Source: Thalassotalea sp. PS06
Lineage (GTDB): Bacteria > Pseudomonadota > Gammaproteobacteria > Enterobacterales > Alteromonadaceae
NCBI RefSeq assembly: GCF_007197775.1
Contig: NZ_CP041638.1
Coordinates: forward strand, 930,001-994,000
DNA length: 64,000 bases
Direction: 5' to 3'
The notes under the pieces are model-generated. The model ran no database searches, was not told where the DNA came from, and saw only the letters and a list, made by a program, of their open reading frames with translations. This document shows, in pieces, positions 52,887-61,992 of this stretch. Both the position numbers and the translations under genes were made by a program. The number at the start of each line of letters is the position of its first letter. Positions within the stretch are counted from its first letter, which is position 1.

Positions 52887-54148
52887 TGCTTAAAAAAATC
52901 ATTGGCTCATCCATGCTGGTTGCTTTTGTAGCCACTGCAACTCTGCCGCTAGCGACGCAAGTCGCTGCTGCTGAGCAACAGCAACAAAAGAAGAAGAAAA
53001 AGACCAAGATCGTTGGTCAGTCGGTCGGTAAAAAGGTTCAGAAAGCGTTTGAAGCCTATTCTGAAGACCGTATCGATGATGCGTTAGCAATTCTTCTTGA
53101 TATTGAAACCACCAAAGAGTACGACAGAGCTTATGTCGATCGCTTTATTGCGAATATGTATGCGACGAAAGGCGGCGATGCCAACAGCGTCAAAGCGATT
53201 GAGTATCTTGAGAAAGCGACGAAAGACGATGTTCTGAATGACAAAGAGCACTCAGATTCGATCAAACTTCTTGCGGATCTGCAAATTCAACAAAAGATGT
53301 ATCGCGAAGCGTTAACCAATTATGACGCTTGGATGAAATACACTGGCGAAGAAGATGCAAATACTTACGTCAAGATTGCTCAAGCTCATTATGAGTTAAA
53401 AGAATTGGATAAAATGATTGAGCCTGCCGATAAAGCAATCGCTTTATACGAAGAGCCAAATCAGAACCCATATATCTTGAAACTTACGTCTTTCTATGAG
53501 CGTAAAAAGTATCCTGAGTCTGTCAAGGTTCTGGAAGATGTATTGCAATTGTTCCCTGAGAACAAAACATGGTGGACGCAATTAGGTATGTTCTATACCC
53601 TGGTTGAAGATTATGACCGTGCGCTTTACACACTTGACCTGGCTTACAAGCAAGGCTTCCTTGAGAAGGAATCTGAAATCAAAATGTTAGCAAACCTATA
53701 CGCTAACAACGATGTACCAATTAAGTCAGCGAAGCTGATGGAAAAGTACATTGATAACGGATTAATTCCTCGTACCAGCGAGAACATGTTCACTATGGCG
53801 AACTCGTTCCACGCAGCTCAGGAAGTAAAAACAGCCGCGAAATACTTCGGTGATACAGCTAAGTTGTCTAACGACCCTAAGCATTACCGTCGTCAAGGCA
53901 TGTTATTGCAACAATCTGAGCAATATGATGCTGCGACTAAAGCTTTGCAAAAAGCGATTGACCTAGACATAGACAACAAAGGTGCTGTGTATATGACAAT
54001 GGCTGAAGCTTACTTCTATCAAGAGAAGTTTAAGCAGGCATATGCTGCAATCAAAAAAGCTCAGGAAGATCCAAAATCAAGACGAGCTGCACGCAGCTGG
54101 GCTCAGTACATTAAAGATACTGCTGATCGTAAAAACGTTAAGATTTAA
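52886..54148 (+). CDS. Tetratricopeptide-repeat protein of the TonB2-type operon
   Basis: A 420-aa exported protein (signal peptide ending AAA) with a basic KKKKKTK segment, then helical TPR-type repeats from about 60 to 400. Such proteins close TonB2-type operons and have been linked to receptor function, but the partner is not known. It is followed by a terminator at 54171-54196. Confidence 0.9.
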   Translation: MLKKIIGSSMLVAFVATATLPLATQVAAAEQQQQKKKKKTKIVGQSVGKKVQKAFEAYSEDRIDDALAILLDIETTKEYDRAYVDRFIANMYATKGGDANSVKAIEYLEKATKDDVLNDKEHSDSIKLLADLQIQQKMYREALTNYDAWMKYTGEEDANTYVKIAQAHYELKELDKMIEPADKAIALYEEPNQNPYILKLTSFYERKKYPESVKVLEDVLQLFPENKTWWTQLGMFYTLVEDYDRALYTLDLAYKQGFLEKESEIKMLANLYANNDVPIKSAKLMEKYIDNGLIPRTSENMFTMANSFHAAQEVKTAAKYFGDTAKLSNDPKHYRRQGMLLQQSEQYDAATKALQKAIDLDIDNKGAVYMTMAEAYFYQEKFKQAYAAIKKAQEDPKSRRAARSWAQYIKDTADRKNVKI

Positions 54149-54170
54149 CGTTATCTTTTCGATTTAAACT

Positions 54171-54196
54171 AAAAACCAGCCGCATGGCTGGTTTTT
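54171..54196 (+). terminator. Terminator of the TonB2-type operon
   Basis: AAAAACCAGCC and GGCTGGTTTTT form a perfect stem around GCAT, followed by a T run. Confidence 0.93.
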
Positions 54197-54362
54197 TATT
54201 TCTTGATAATATTTCTTTAAAGCATTCGCTCTAACATTATTTTTAAGCTATAAGTTATACACGAATGATGTAATTTGTTTACACACGGTAGTAGTATAAG
54301 TTTCGCTGCTGTGGAATAATTCTAACCCTATAAATTGACGTCAATAACAATATCGGTTACCC

Positions 54363-55262
54363 ATGAACTTAACACATCTAAAACAGCTGGAAGCTGAATC
54401 TATTCACATAATCAGGGAAGTCGCCGCTGAATTTGATAACCCTGTGATGTTGTACTCTGTAGGTAAAGACTCTGCGGTAATGCTTCACCTAGCGATGAAA
54501 GCTTTTTACCCTGCCAAGCCACCGTTTCCGTTAATGCATGTTGATACAACATGGAAATTCAGAGAAATGATTGAATTTCGTGATCGCATGGCTGAGAAAT
54601 ACGGTATGGAACTCATTAAGCACACTAATGAAGAGGGGCGAGCAGCTAATGTAAACCCATTCGATTATGGTAGTGCTAAATATACCGACATCATGAAGAC
54701 CCAGGCTCTTAAACAGGCCCTTGATAAGTATCAGTTTGATGCTGCCTTTGGTGGAGCACGTCGTGACGAAGAAAAATCTCGAGCGAAAGAACGCGTTTAT
54801 TCGTTCCGGGATAAAAACCACCGTTGGGATCCGAAAAGCCAACGCCCAGAGCTTTGGAATACCTACAATGGTAAAGTAAACAAAGGCGAAAGTATCCGCG
54901 TATTTCCATTATCTAACTGGACTGAATTAGATATCTGGCAGTATATCTACCTGGAAAATATCGAGATTGTACCTTTATACCTCTCTGCAGAACGTCCTGT
55001 GGTAGAAAGAGATGGTACCTTGATCATGGTGGATGATGATCGTATGCCATTACATGAAGGTGAGGTGCCTGAACAGAAAATGGTTCGTTTCCGTACCCTG
55101 GGTTGTTACCCACTAACTGGCGCTGTGGAATCAGAAGCTACGACCTTACCTGAAGTTATTCAGGAAATGTTGCTGACAAAAACGTCTGAACGTCAGGGAC
55201 GAGTCATTGATCACGATTCTTCGGGCTCGATGGAGAAGAAAAAAATGGAAGGCTATTTCTAG
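54363..55262 (+). CDS. cysD: Sulfate adenylyltransferase subunit 2
   Basis: The catalytic subunit that makes adenosine 5'-phosphosulfate from ATP and sulfate. The 299-aa protein has the PP-loop [13 protein letters not shown] near residue 36 and the R-rich [14 protein letters not shown] block. It is followed by cysN, its GTPase partner, after about 84 bases. Confidence 0.96.
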   Translation: MNLTHLKQLEAESIHIIREVAAEFDNPVMLYSVGKDSAVMLHLAMKAFYPAKPPFPLMHVDTTWKFREMIEFRDRMAEKYGMELIKHTNEEGRAANVNPFDYGSAKYTDIMKTQALKQALDKYQFDAAFGGARRDEEKSRAKERVYSFRDKNHRWDPKSQRPELWNTYNGKVNKGESIRVFPLSNWTELDIWQYIYLENIEIVPLYLSAERPVVERDGTLIMVDDDRMPLHEGEVPEQKMVRFRTLGCYPLTGAVESEATTLPEVIQEMLLTKTSERQGRVIDHDSSGSMEKKKMEGYF

Positions 55263-55346
55263 AGTGTAAACCTGCCTGTTTAGCACGAGCTTAATGCCCC
55301 GAGTATGGGGCTAAAGAGAAAAGCCCAAGATTTCACGGATAACACA

Positions 55347-56762
55347 ATGAACGCAATGAACGAACAAACTTTATTAGAAACTGATATCGAAGCGTACCTT
55401 AAAGTGCATGAGAACAAAGACATGCTTCGATTTTTAACCTGCGGTAATGTTGATGATGGTAAATCTACTTTGATTGGCCGTTTGCTACATGACTCAAAAT
55501 TAATTTTTGAAGATCATATGGCGGCAATTAAGTCGGATTCAAAAAAATTCAACACTACCGACCAGGAATTTGATTTAGCCCTACTCGTTGATGGCTTGCA
55601 ATCGGAACGTGAGCAGGGGATTACGATTGATGTGGCATATCGTTACTTTGCCACAGACAAGCGCAAATTTATCATCGCTGACTGCCCGGGCCATGAACAG
55701 TACACCCGTAACATGGCAACAGGTGCATCAAACTGTGACCTAGCCATCGTGATGATCGATGCGCGTTACGGCGTCCAGACTCAAACCAAACGTCACAGCT
55801 ATATCTGCTCACTCCTTGGTATTAAGCACGTGATTGTTGCTGTAAACAAGATGGATTTAGTGGATTATTCGCAAGATGCATATCGTAAAATCAAAGAAGA
55901 TTACAAAACATTCGCAGAGCAGTTAAATATACCTGACGTTCGCTTTGTGCCAATTTCGGCGTTGAAAGGCGATAATGTCGTTAATAAATCTGAAGCAATG
56001 GATTGGTATCCTGGTGCCACACTAATGGCTCTTCTGGACACCGTCAAAGTTGATACTGACAAGAATACCGATGATTTTCGTTTTCCAGTTCAGTATGTAA
56101 CTCGTCCGAATCTGGATTTCCGCGGTTTTTGTGGAACTATTGCCGGTGGTATTATTCACATTGGTGATGTAATCACCGCGATGCCTTCTGGCAAAACTTC
56201 TACGGTAAAAAGTATCGTTACCGCAGATGGTGATTTAGAATCTGCATCCGTTGGCCAGGCTGTAACCATTACCTTGAACGATGAGATTGACATTTCTCGC
56301 GGTGATGTTTTGGTGAAGTCAAATAAGCTTTCTACGGCTTCTGAAAAATTCCGCGCAACCATTGTGTGGATGAGTGATGCGGCAATGCAACCTGGTAAAG
56401 AATATGAGTTTAAGGTAGGTGCCAAGAACACGTACGGCCGGGTAAATTCCATTGATTATCGAATCGATGTGAATACCATGGAGCACACCGAAGAAAGCGA
56501 AATGCAACTCAATGAAATTGCCTCTTGCGTGGTACAAACCAATAGCCCTGTGGTTATCGATGAATATAGCAAGATTCAAGGTACTGGCTCTTTTGTTATT
56601 ATCGATCGCTTAACCAACATCACCGTTGGTGCGGGCATGATTACCGACACCGTTGTTGCTGACGATGGCCAGATAGTTGAGCGCGAATATACTCAGGCTG
56701 AGAAAGATCTCAATGCCTTTATTCGTAATACCTTCCCTGAATGGGACTGTAAGGCTATCTAA
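55347..56762 (+). CDS. cysN: Sulfate adenylyltransferase subunit 1 (GTPase)
   Basis: The GTPase that drives CysD. Its G1 motif is GNVDDGKST, with the switch II motif DCPGHEQYTRNM and NKMDL for guanine specificity. About 471 aa from ATG 55347; an earlier in-frame ATG at 55305 lies inside a GCCCC/GGGGC hairpin and is unlikely. There is no fused CysC domain, as cysC is separate here. A terminator follows at 56783. Confidence 0.95.
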   Translation: MNAMNEQTLLETDIEAYLKVHENKDMLRFLTCGNVDDGKSTLIGRLLHDSKLIFEDHMAAIKSDSKKFNTTDQEFDLALLVDGLQSEREQGITIDVAYRYFATDKRKFIIADCPGHEQYTRNMATGASNCDLAIVMIDARYGVQTQTKRHSYICSLLGIKHVIVAVNKMDLVDYSQDAYRKIKEDYKTFAEQLNIPDVRFVPISALKGDNVVNKSEAMDWYPGATLMALLDTVKVDTDKNTDDFRFPVQYVTRPNLDFRGFCGTIAGGIIHIGDVITAMPSGKTSTVKSIVTADGDLESASVGQAVTITLNDEIDISRGDVLVKSNKLSTASEKFRATIVWMSDAAMQPGKEYEFKVGAKNTYGRVNSIDYRIDVNTMEHTEESEMQLNEIASCVVQTNSPVVIDEYSKIQGTGSFVIIDRLTNITVGAGMITDTVVADDGQIVEREYTQAEKDLNAFIRNTFPEWDCKAI

Positions 56763-56782
56763 TTTAGCTACAGCTCTTGTTA

Positions 56783-56809
56783 AAAAGCCGGTTGAATTAC
56801 CGGCTTTTA
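56783..56809 (+). terminator. Terminator after cysN
   Basis: AAAAGCCGGT and ACCGGCTTTT form a perfect stem around TGAATT. A short T run follows. The sulfate genes beyond it would then need their own promoter or read-through. Confidence 0.8.
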
Positions 56810-56930
56810 TCTACTTGCTAGTCGTAAACTCATACGTTATCTTTAACGAATTATTACAATAAGTTAGAACTGCGGATAGAAACCACTATCGTCTCTGGAT
56901 GCAGGTCTGACAAAGAGTCATAGGCGATTC

Positions 56931-58661
56931 ATGCTAAACATTGATCAATGGTTCATGGTAGGTGTATTTATTGCTACCTTTGCAGGATTGATTAAATTCC
57001 AAAATGTTCCTGAGCGCGTTTTTGCCGTCTCAACATTGGTGTGTCTGAGTTTTTCTTTTGTAAGCACCAAGCAGATCTTTACTAATGCGGTTAACCCCGG
57101 CTTAATCACCCTAATCCTGCTTATTACCTGCTCTTTTGCTCTGGAGCGAACCAGCTTTCTTCGTATTCTTGCCAATCGGATGATCTCGAAACACCGATTT
57201 AAGTCTTACGTCAGAACCTTGCTGGGTACAGCATTTGCCTCTGCAATATTAAACAACACCGCGGTTGTTGCTACCCTGATTTCACCTATTAAGAATAATA
57301 AGTTTATTAACCCGGGTAAATTGCTGCTACCGGTTTCTTATGCGGCGATATTAGGTGGAACATTAACCTTAGTGGGTACGTCGACTAACTTGATTGTCAA
57401 TTCGATGTTAATTGACCAAGGACTCCCCGGCCTGAAGTTTTTTGACTTTACCCTTATTGGTTTTTCTGCCTTAATCGCGTGCTTGTGCGTGCTATTTATT
57501 CGATTAAAAACCCTGCCTTTTACTGAAGCAACAACAAAGAGTGAAAAGCACTATTTCGTTGAAGCGGAAGTTACTGAGGATTCCCGTTTAATTGGCAAAT
57601 CGATTGAAGAAAATGGCTTAAGGAATATCGATTCTCTGTTTCTTGTCGAGATCATTCGTCACGGTCACTTAATCTCACCGGTTACCCCTGAGGAGTTTTT
57701 GCGTCCCGGTGACAAGCTGATATTTACCGGTGATATTTCCAAGGTTTTTGTACTCCAGCAATTCGATGGCCTGAAGCTATTTGCAGAGCAAGATGGTTTA
57801 TTACGAGATAACCTGACCCAAGTATTGATTAAACCCGGTAGCGCGATAATTGGAATGACTTTAAAGCAGGCCGGCTTTAGGGCAAGATTTGACGCCGCAG
57901 TTGTAGCCATTCGCCGAGAAGGGGCAACGTTATCGGGAAAACTTGGAGAGTTGGTGATTCAATCGGGAGATTTCCTGGTACTAGCAGTGGGTAAAGATTT
58001 CATAACCCGCACCAACCTGAGTAAGAATTTTTATATCATTACCGGTGTTAAGCCAGACAATATGTTGACGGGTTGGCGCGACAAACTTACCTTATTTGGT
58101 TTTATCGGCTCGATTTCTACGTCGGTTATTTTCGAAGTGCCGTTACTAAAATGTCTTATTTTCTATTCGGCGGCATTATTTGCGACCAAATGTTTGAGTA
58201 TCAATGAGATCAAACGCCGTTTCCCGTTAGAAATCTGGGTTATCGTAGTGAGTGCATTAACTCTGGCTACGGCACTGGAGTCTACTGGACTGTCGCAAGT
58301 TATCGCTTTACACGTTCATAACTTTCTATCAGGACAAAGCGCTATATTTGCATTTGCTGCGGTATTTATTATTACCTTGTTGATGACCGAGTTGATAACC
58401 AACAATGCAGCTGCTGCACTTATTTTCCCGATAGCATATAACATCGCGATAGGTCTCGGCGTAAACCCTGTGCCATTTATCATGGCTGTCGCCTTTGGTG
58501 CTAGTGGCAGCTTTATCAGCCCTTATGGTTATCAGACCAATGTTATGGTATTTAATGCTGGAAATTACCATTTGAAAGATTTCGTCAAAGCCGGGATCCC
58601 AGTATCACTCACATATATCGCTGTGGTTCTGTTTATGATTCCGCAAGTATTTCCGTTTTAA
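56931..58661 (+). CDS. SLC13-family permease with TrkA-C domains, probable sulfate transporter
   Basis: A 576-aa inner-membrane protein with about 11 helices, split by a soluble insert at residues ~205-365 that holds two RCK_C/TrkA-C domains (EDSRLIGKSIEENGL and KPGSAIIGMTLKQAGF). Family signatures TSTNLIVNSML and NNAAAALIFPIAYNIA match SLC13 (divalent anion:Na+ symporters). Lying between cysN and cysC, it very likely takes up sulfate. The TrkA-C domains may bind a nucleotide or ion to control it. Confidence 0.9.
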   Translation: MLNIDQWFMVGVFIATFAGLIKFQNVPERVFAVSTLVCLSFSFVSTKQIFTNAVNPGLITLILLITCSFALERTSFLRILANRMISKHRFKSYVRTLLGTAFASAILNNTAVVATLISPIKNNKFINPGKLLLPVSYAAILGGTLTLVGTSTNLIVNSMLIDQGLPGLKFFDFTLIGFSALIACLCVLFIRLKTLPFTEATTKSEKHYFVEAEVTEDSRLIGKSIEENGLRNIDSLFLVEIIRHGHLISPVTPEEFLRPGDKLIFTGDISKVFVLQQFDGLKLFAEQDGLLRDNLTQVLIKPGSAIIGMTLKQAGFRARFDAAVVAIRREGATLSGKLGELVIQSGDFLVLAVGKDFITRTNLSKNFYIITGVKPDNMLTGWRDKLTLFGFIGSISTSVIFEVPLLKCLIFYSAALFATKCLSINEIKRRFPLEIWVIVVSALTLATALESTGLSQVIALHVHNFLSGQSAIFAFAAVFIITLLMTELITNNAAAALIFPIAYNIAIGLGVNPVPFIMAVAFGASGSFISPYGYQTNVMVFNAGNYHLKDFVKAGIPVSLTYIAVVLFMIPQVFPF

Positions 58662-58717
58662 ATAAATGATCTAAACAGAAGATATTACAGAGGCAAACCT
58701 TACTGAAAGGAACAACA

Positions 58718-59317
58718 ATGAAAACTGAAAATACGGTTTGGCACCCAACACAAATTAGCAAATCAGACCGAGCCAGACTAAAAAAACAACGTCCTTGTTT
58801 ACTTTGGTATACAGGGTTAAGTGGCTCTGGTAAGTCGACCATCGCTAATGCTGTCGATGACCTGTTATTTGAGCGTCAATGTCACACTTATCTGCTTGAT
58901 GGCGATAATGTTCGCCATGGCCTGAATGGAGACCTTGGATTTTCAGACGAAGACCGAGTTGAAAATATCCGCCGCATCAGTCAGGTTGGCAAGTTATTCG
59001 TTGATTCTGGCCTGATTGTTTCTACCGCGTTTATTTCTCCATTTCAGTCCGATCGCGATATGGCCAGAGAGCTACTGGAGCAGGGCGAGTTTATCGAAGT
59101 ATTTATCGATACCCCGATTGAAATCTGTGAGCAACGTGATCCAAAAGGTCTATACAAAAAGGCCAGGGCAGGTGAGATCAAAGATTTTACCGGTATCGAC
59201 TCGGGATACGATATTCCGGTAAAACCGGAAATTCATGTGCAAACCGCGGAAAAGGATATTCTGGCCTGTGCACAACAAATTGTCGATCACCTCAAAACGC
59301 AAGGTTATATCAACTAA
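58718..59317 (+). CDS. cysC: Adenylylsulfate kinase
   Basis: Phosphorylates adenosine 5'-phosphosulfate to PAPS. The 199-aa protein has the P-loop GLSGSGKST near residue 35 and the conserved DGDNVRHGLNGDLGFSDEDR. It ends the cysD-cysN-permease-cysC cluster. A GAAAGGAAC ribosome-binding site precedes the ATG. Confidence 0.96.
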   Translation: MKTENTVWHPTQISKSDRARLKKQRPCLLWYTGLSGSGKSTIANAVDDLLFERQCHTYLLDGDNVRHGLNGDLGFSDEDRVENIRRISQVGKLFVDSGLIVSTAFISPFQSDRDMARELLEQGEFIEVFIDTPIEICEQRDPKGLYKKARAGEIKDFTGIDSGYDIPVKPEIHVQTAEKDILACAQQIVDHLKTQGYIN

Positions 59318-59348
59318 ATTTTATTTACGGATTAACTCATTTCAGGTC

Positions 59349-59384
59349 AAGGCCGGCGTTTCATTGAGGTGCCGGCCTTTCTTT
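59349..59384 (+). terminator. Terminator after cysC
   Basis: AAGGCCGGC and GCCGGCCTT form a stem around a 16-base loop, followed by TCTTTT. Confidence 0.8.
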
Positions 59385-59474
59385 TGTAACAAATCATGTG
59401 TACTGCTAGATCTGACATTTCGTTCAACGTAGTATCAATGGCGAATATATCCACGCAAAAGACTGGAAAACAAA

Positions 59475-61550
59475 ATGAAAACAATTGTAACGGGCGCGGT
59501 CTGCTCGTCCTTGCTACTTCTTAGTGCATGTAATAGTGAACCCGCGAGCACTAACGAAGCGCCAGCTAAAGCTGAAATTACCTCGCAAAAAACAACATTG
59601 GCTTCGGGTATCGAAAAAGCCAATATGGACCAATCAATTCGACCACAAGATGATTTTTACCTTTATGTTAATGGCGGTTGGTTAGATTCTCATCCGATGC
59701 CTGCAGATAAAACTGCGATCGGTTCTTTCTATGACTTGCGTGATAAAGCAGATGAAGATGTTAAGGCGATTATTGAGGAGCTTGCGGCTACTGAGAACCT
59801 GCAAAAAGGCAGTGATGAGCAAAAAGTTGCCGACCTTTTTAATTCCTACATGGATGAGGCCAAGCTTAATGAGTTAGGTATGACGCCAGTTCAGCCGCTG
59901 TTTGCCGAGATCTCCGCAATTAAGAGTACTGATGATTTAGCCGCATTCTTCGCGAAAGCACAGATTACAGGATTGGATTCGCCGTTATATTTCTATGTCA
60001 GCATTGATGCGAAACAGTCATCACGATATGCGGGTCATGTATGGCATTCCGGCCTGGGTCTCCCGGATAGAGACTACTACTTCAAAGAAGAACAACGCTT
60101 TGAGAATATGCGCAATGACTACGTAGCACACATTGAAAAGATGTTTACACTGGCAGGCCAGAGTAACGGCAAACAAGCCGCCGAACGTATTATGGCACTA
60201 GAAACTAAGTTGGCTAAGTTACACTGGACACGTGTTCAAACCCGAAATAGTGAAGCAAGATACAATAAGTTTGCCGTTGCTGATTTGAATACAGTTTCGG
60301 ATAATTTTAACTGGAATGTCTGGCTAACCACTCTTGGTGCAGAACAACAGCAGGATATTATCATTAACCAGCCTGATTTTGTGAAAGGCTTCGGTGAACT
60401 GGTGGCGAAAGTCTCGTTAGAAGACTGGAAGACCTACCTTAACTGGCAAGTGATCAATGGTTATGCATCTTACCTGACTGCAGAGTTAGACCAACAGAAT
60501 TTTGCTTTTTACGGCAAAAACATTAATGGCCAGCAGCAACAAAAACCACGATGGAAGCGTGGTGTAAGTCTGGTAAATGGCAATCTGGGAGAGATCATTT
60601 CTCAGGTTTATGTAAAACGTCATTTTAAGCCTGAAGCGAAAGCGCGGATGAATGAACTTGTTGAAAACCTTCGTGATGCTTACGGTGAGAGCATCGACTC
60701 TTTAGAGTGGATGTCTGATGAAACCAAAAAAGCTGCCCGGGTAAAGCTGGCGGCCTTTACGCCAAAAATTGGTTATCCGGACAAGTGGGAAGACTATTCT
60801 GCCATTGAAATTAATGCAGACACCTTAATTGCCAACTTGCAGAGTGCAGATAAGGTGAGCTATAGCAAGCAGTTGGAAAAGCTTGATGGCCCGATTCGCA
60901 AGTGGGAATGGCATATGACTCCACAAACGGTGAACGCTTACTACAACCCAACGGTGAATGAAATTGTATTTCCAGCGGCGATATTACAACCACCATTTTT
61001 TAATATGGAAGCAGATGATGCGGTAAACTATGGCGGTATTGGCGCGGTTATTGGTCATGAAATGGGACATGGATTTGATGACCAGGGTAGCCGCTATGAT
61101 GCCGAAGGTAATCTTCGCAACTGGTGGACCGAAGAAGATCTGGCAGAATTTAAAAAGCGCGCTAGCAAGCTTGTTGAACAATACAATGGTTATCAGGTAT
61201 TCGATGACCTACACGTGAACGGCGAGTTAACCCTGGGTGAAAACATTGGTGACCTTTCGGGTTTAACGATCGCATATCGAGCATATCGCAATTCATTAAA
61301 TGGCGAAGAAGCACCGGTTATTGATGGCTTAACCGGTGATCAAAGGTTCTTTATGGGCTATGCCCAGATTTGGCGCGGAAAACGTACCGAAAAAGCGTTG
61401 CGTGAGCGTGTAGCAACCGATCCACACTCTCCCGGACACTTCAGGGCGATTGGTTCGCTTGCCAATATGCCTGAGTTTATTGAAACTTATGGTGTGAAAG
61501 AGGGCGATAACATGTATATCGCTCCGGACAAACGGGTGAAAATCTGGTAA
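59475..61550 (+). CDS. M13 family metallopeptidase, lipoprotein
   Basis: A 691-aa neprilysin-like zinc protease. The signal ends in a lipobox (LLLSACNS), so it is probably anchored in the outer or inner membrane. The zinc site is in VIGHEMGHGFDD near residue 526 (HExxH), with the third ligand in ENIGDLSG; NAYYNP, which contacts substrate, precedes it. M13 enzymes cut short peptides. It is a single gene with a terminator at 61556. Confidence 0.94.
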   Translation: MKTIVTGAVCSSLLLLSACNSEPASTNEAPAKAEITSQKTTLASGIEKANMDQSIRPQDDFYLYVNGGWLDSHPMPADKTAIGSFYDLRDKADEDVKAIIEELAATENLQKGSDEQKVADLFNSYMDEAKLNELGMTPVQPLFAEISAIKSTDDLAAFFAKAQITGLDSPLYFYVSIDAKQSSRYAGHVWHSGLGLPDRDYYFKEEQRFENMRNDYVAHIEKMFTLAGQSNGKQAAERIMALETKLAKLHWTRVQTRNSEARYNKFAVADLNTVSDNFNWNVWLTTLGAEQQQDIIINQPDFVKGFGELVAKVSLEDWKTYLNWQVINGYASYLTAELDQQNFAFYGKNINGQQQQKPRWKRGVSLVNGNLGEIISQVYVKRHFKPEAKARMNELVENLRDAYGESIDSLEWMSDETKKAARVKLAAFTPKIGYPDKWEDYSAIEINADTLIANLQSADKVSYSKQLEKLDGPIRKWEWHMTPQTVNAYYNPTVNEIVFPAAILQPPFFNMEADDAVNYGGIGAVIGHEMGHGFDDQGSRYDAEGNLRNWWTEEDLAEFKKRASKLVEQYNGYQVFDDLHVNGELTLGENIGDLSGLTIAYRAYRNSLNGEEAPVIDGLTGDQRFFMGYAQIWRGKRTEKALRERVATDPHSPGHFRAIGSLANMPEFIETYGVKEGDNMYIAPDKRVKIW

Positions 61551-61555
61551 CTGAG

Positions 61556-61580
61556 AAAGGGAGCTTCAGCTCCCTTTTTT
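61556..61580 (+). terminator. Terminator after the M13 peptidase
   Basis: AAAGGGAGC and GCTCCCTTT form a perfect stem around TTCA, followed by a T run. Confidence 0.93.
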
Positions 61581-61658
61581 GTGCGATGTTCAATACAGCT
61601 TGCTCGGTTCGTTTATGCTTCGCGGATCTTTTGATTTTGGGCTCTAGCCTCAATCTGC

Positions 61659-61687
61659 TTGCTTTTAGTGAGGATCCTTTTTACTAT
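61659..61687 (+). promoter_or_regulatory. Weak promoter candidate for the peptide cluster
   Basis: TTGCTT and TACTAT, with a 17-base spacer, lie about 65 bases before the ATG of the small peptide. Both boxes are imperfect, so this is tentative. Confidence 0.3.
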
Positions 61688-61750
61688 GGTGGGGCATGAG
61701 GTTAACCCCCATAAGTTTCAACGAGTTAAGCTTATAACGAGTGTGCAGTG

Positions 61751-61963
61751 ATGGATAATAAAGATAAAACCAATAATCAGAACAATATTGATGAGTTAAC
61801 GCCAGAGCAGGCGCGTCGTCAGTTCATGAAAAAATACGGTAAGTTAGCGGCGGTAACTCCTTTAGCGGTAACGGCGTTGATGACACCAAAAACATCGGCC
61901 GCTCCTAAATCGTGCAAGCCAAATCAGGATAACAAACATTGTCCGCCAGGTGGCGGCTTTTAA
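61751..61963 (+). CDS. Small peptide with twin-arginine-like leader, candidate RiPP precursor
   Basis: A peptide of about 70 aa (ATG 61751; GTG 61748 also possible). The charged start is followed by ELTPEQARRQFMKKYGKL, with an RRxFxK twin-arginine-type motif. A hydrophobic stretch (LAAVTPLAVTALM) and an Ala-rich end (TSAA) follow. The tail SCKPNQDNKHCPPGGGF has two Cys and a Gly-rich end. It is followed 29 bases later by a kinase-like gene and then by a nucleotidyltransferase gene. That context suggests a ribosomal peptide that is modified, but no product is known. It might instead be a small Tat-exported protein without modification. Confidence 0.7.
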   Translation: MDNKDKTNNQNNIDELTPEQARRQFMKKYGKLAAVTPLAVTALMTPKTSAAPKSCKPNQDNKHCPPGGGF

Positions 61964-61992
61964 TCACTAACGCCGCGAGCATTCCTATTTAA

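Noticed and set aside
55305..55346. An upstream ATG for cysN
   Set aside because: It lies in a GCCCC/GGGGC hairpin and adds 14 residues not expected for CysN.
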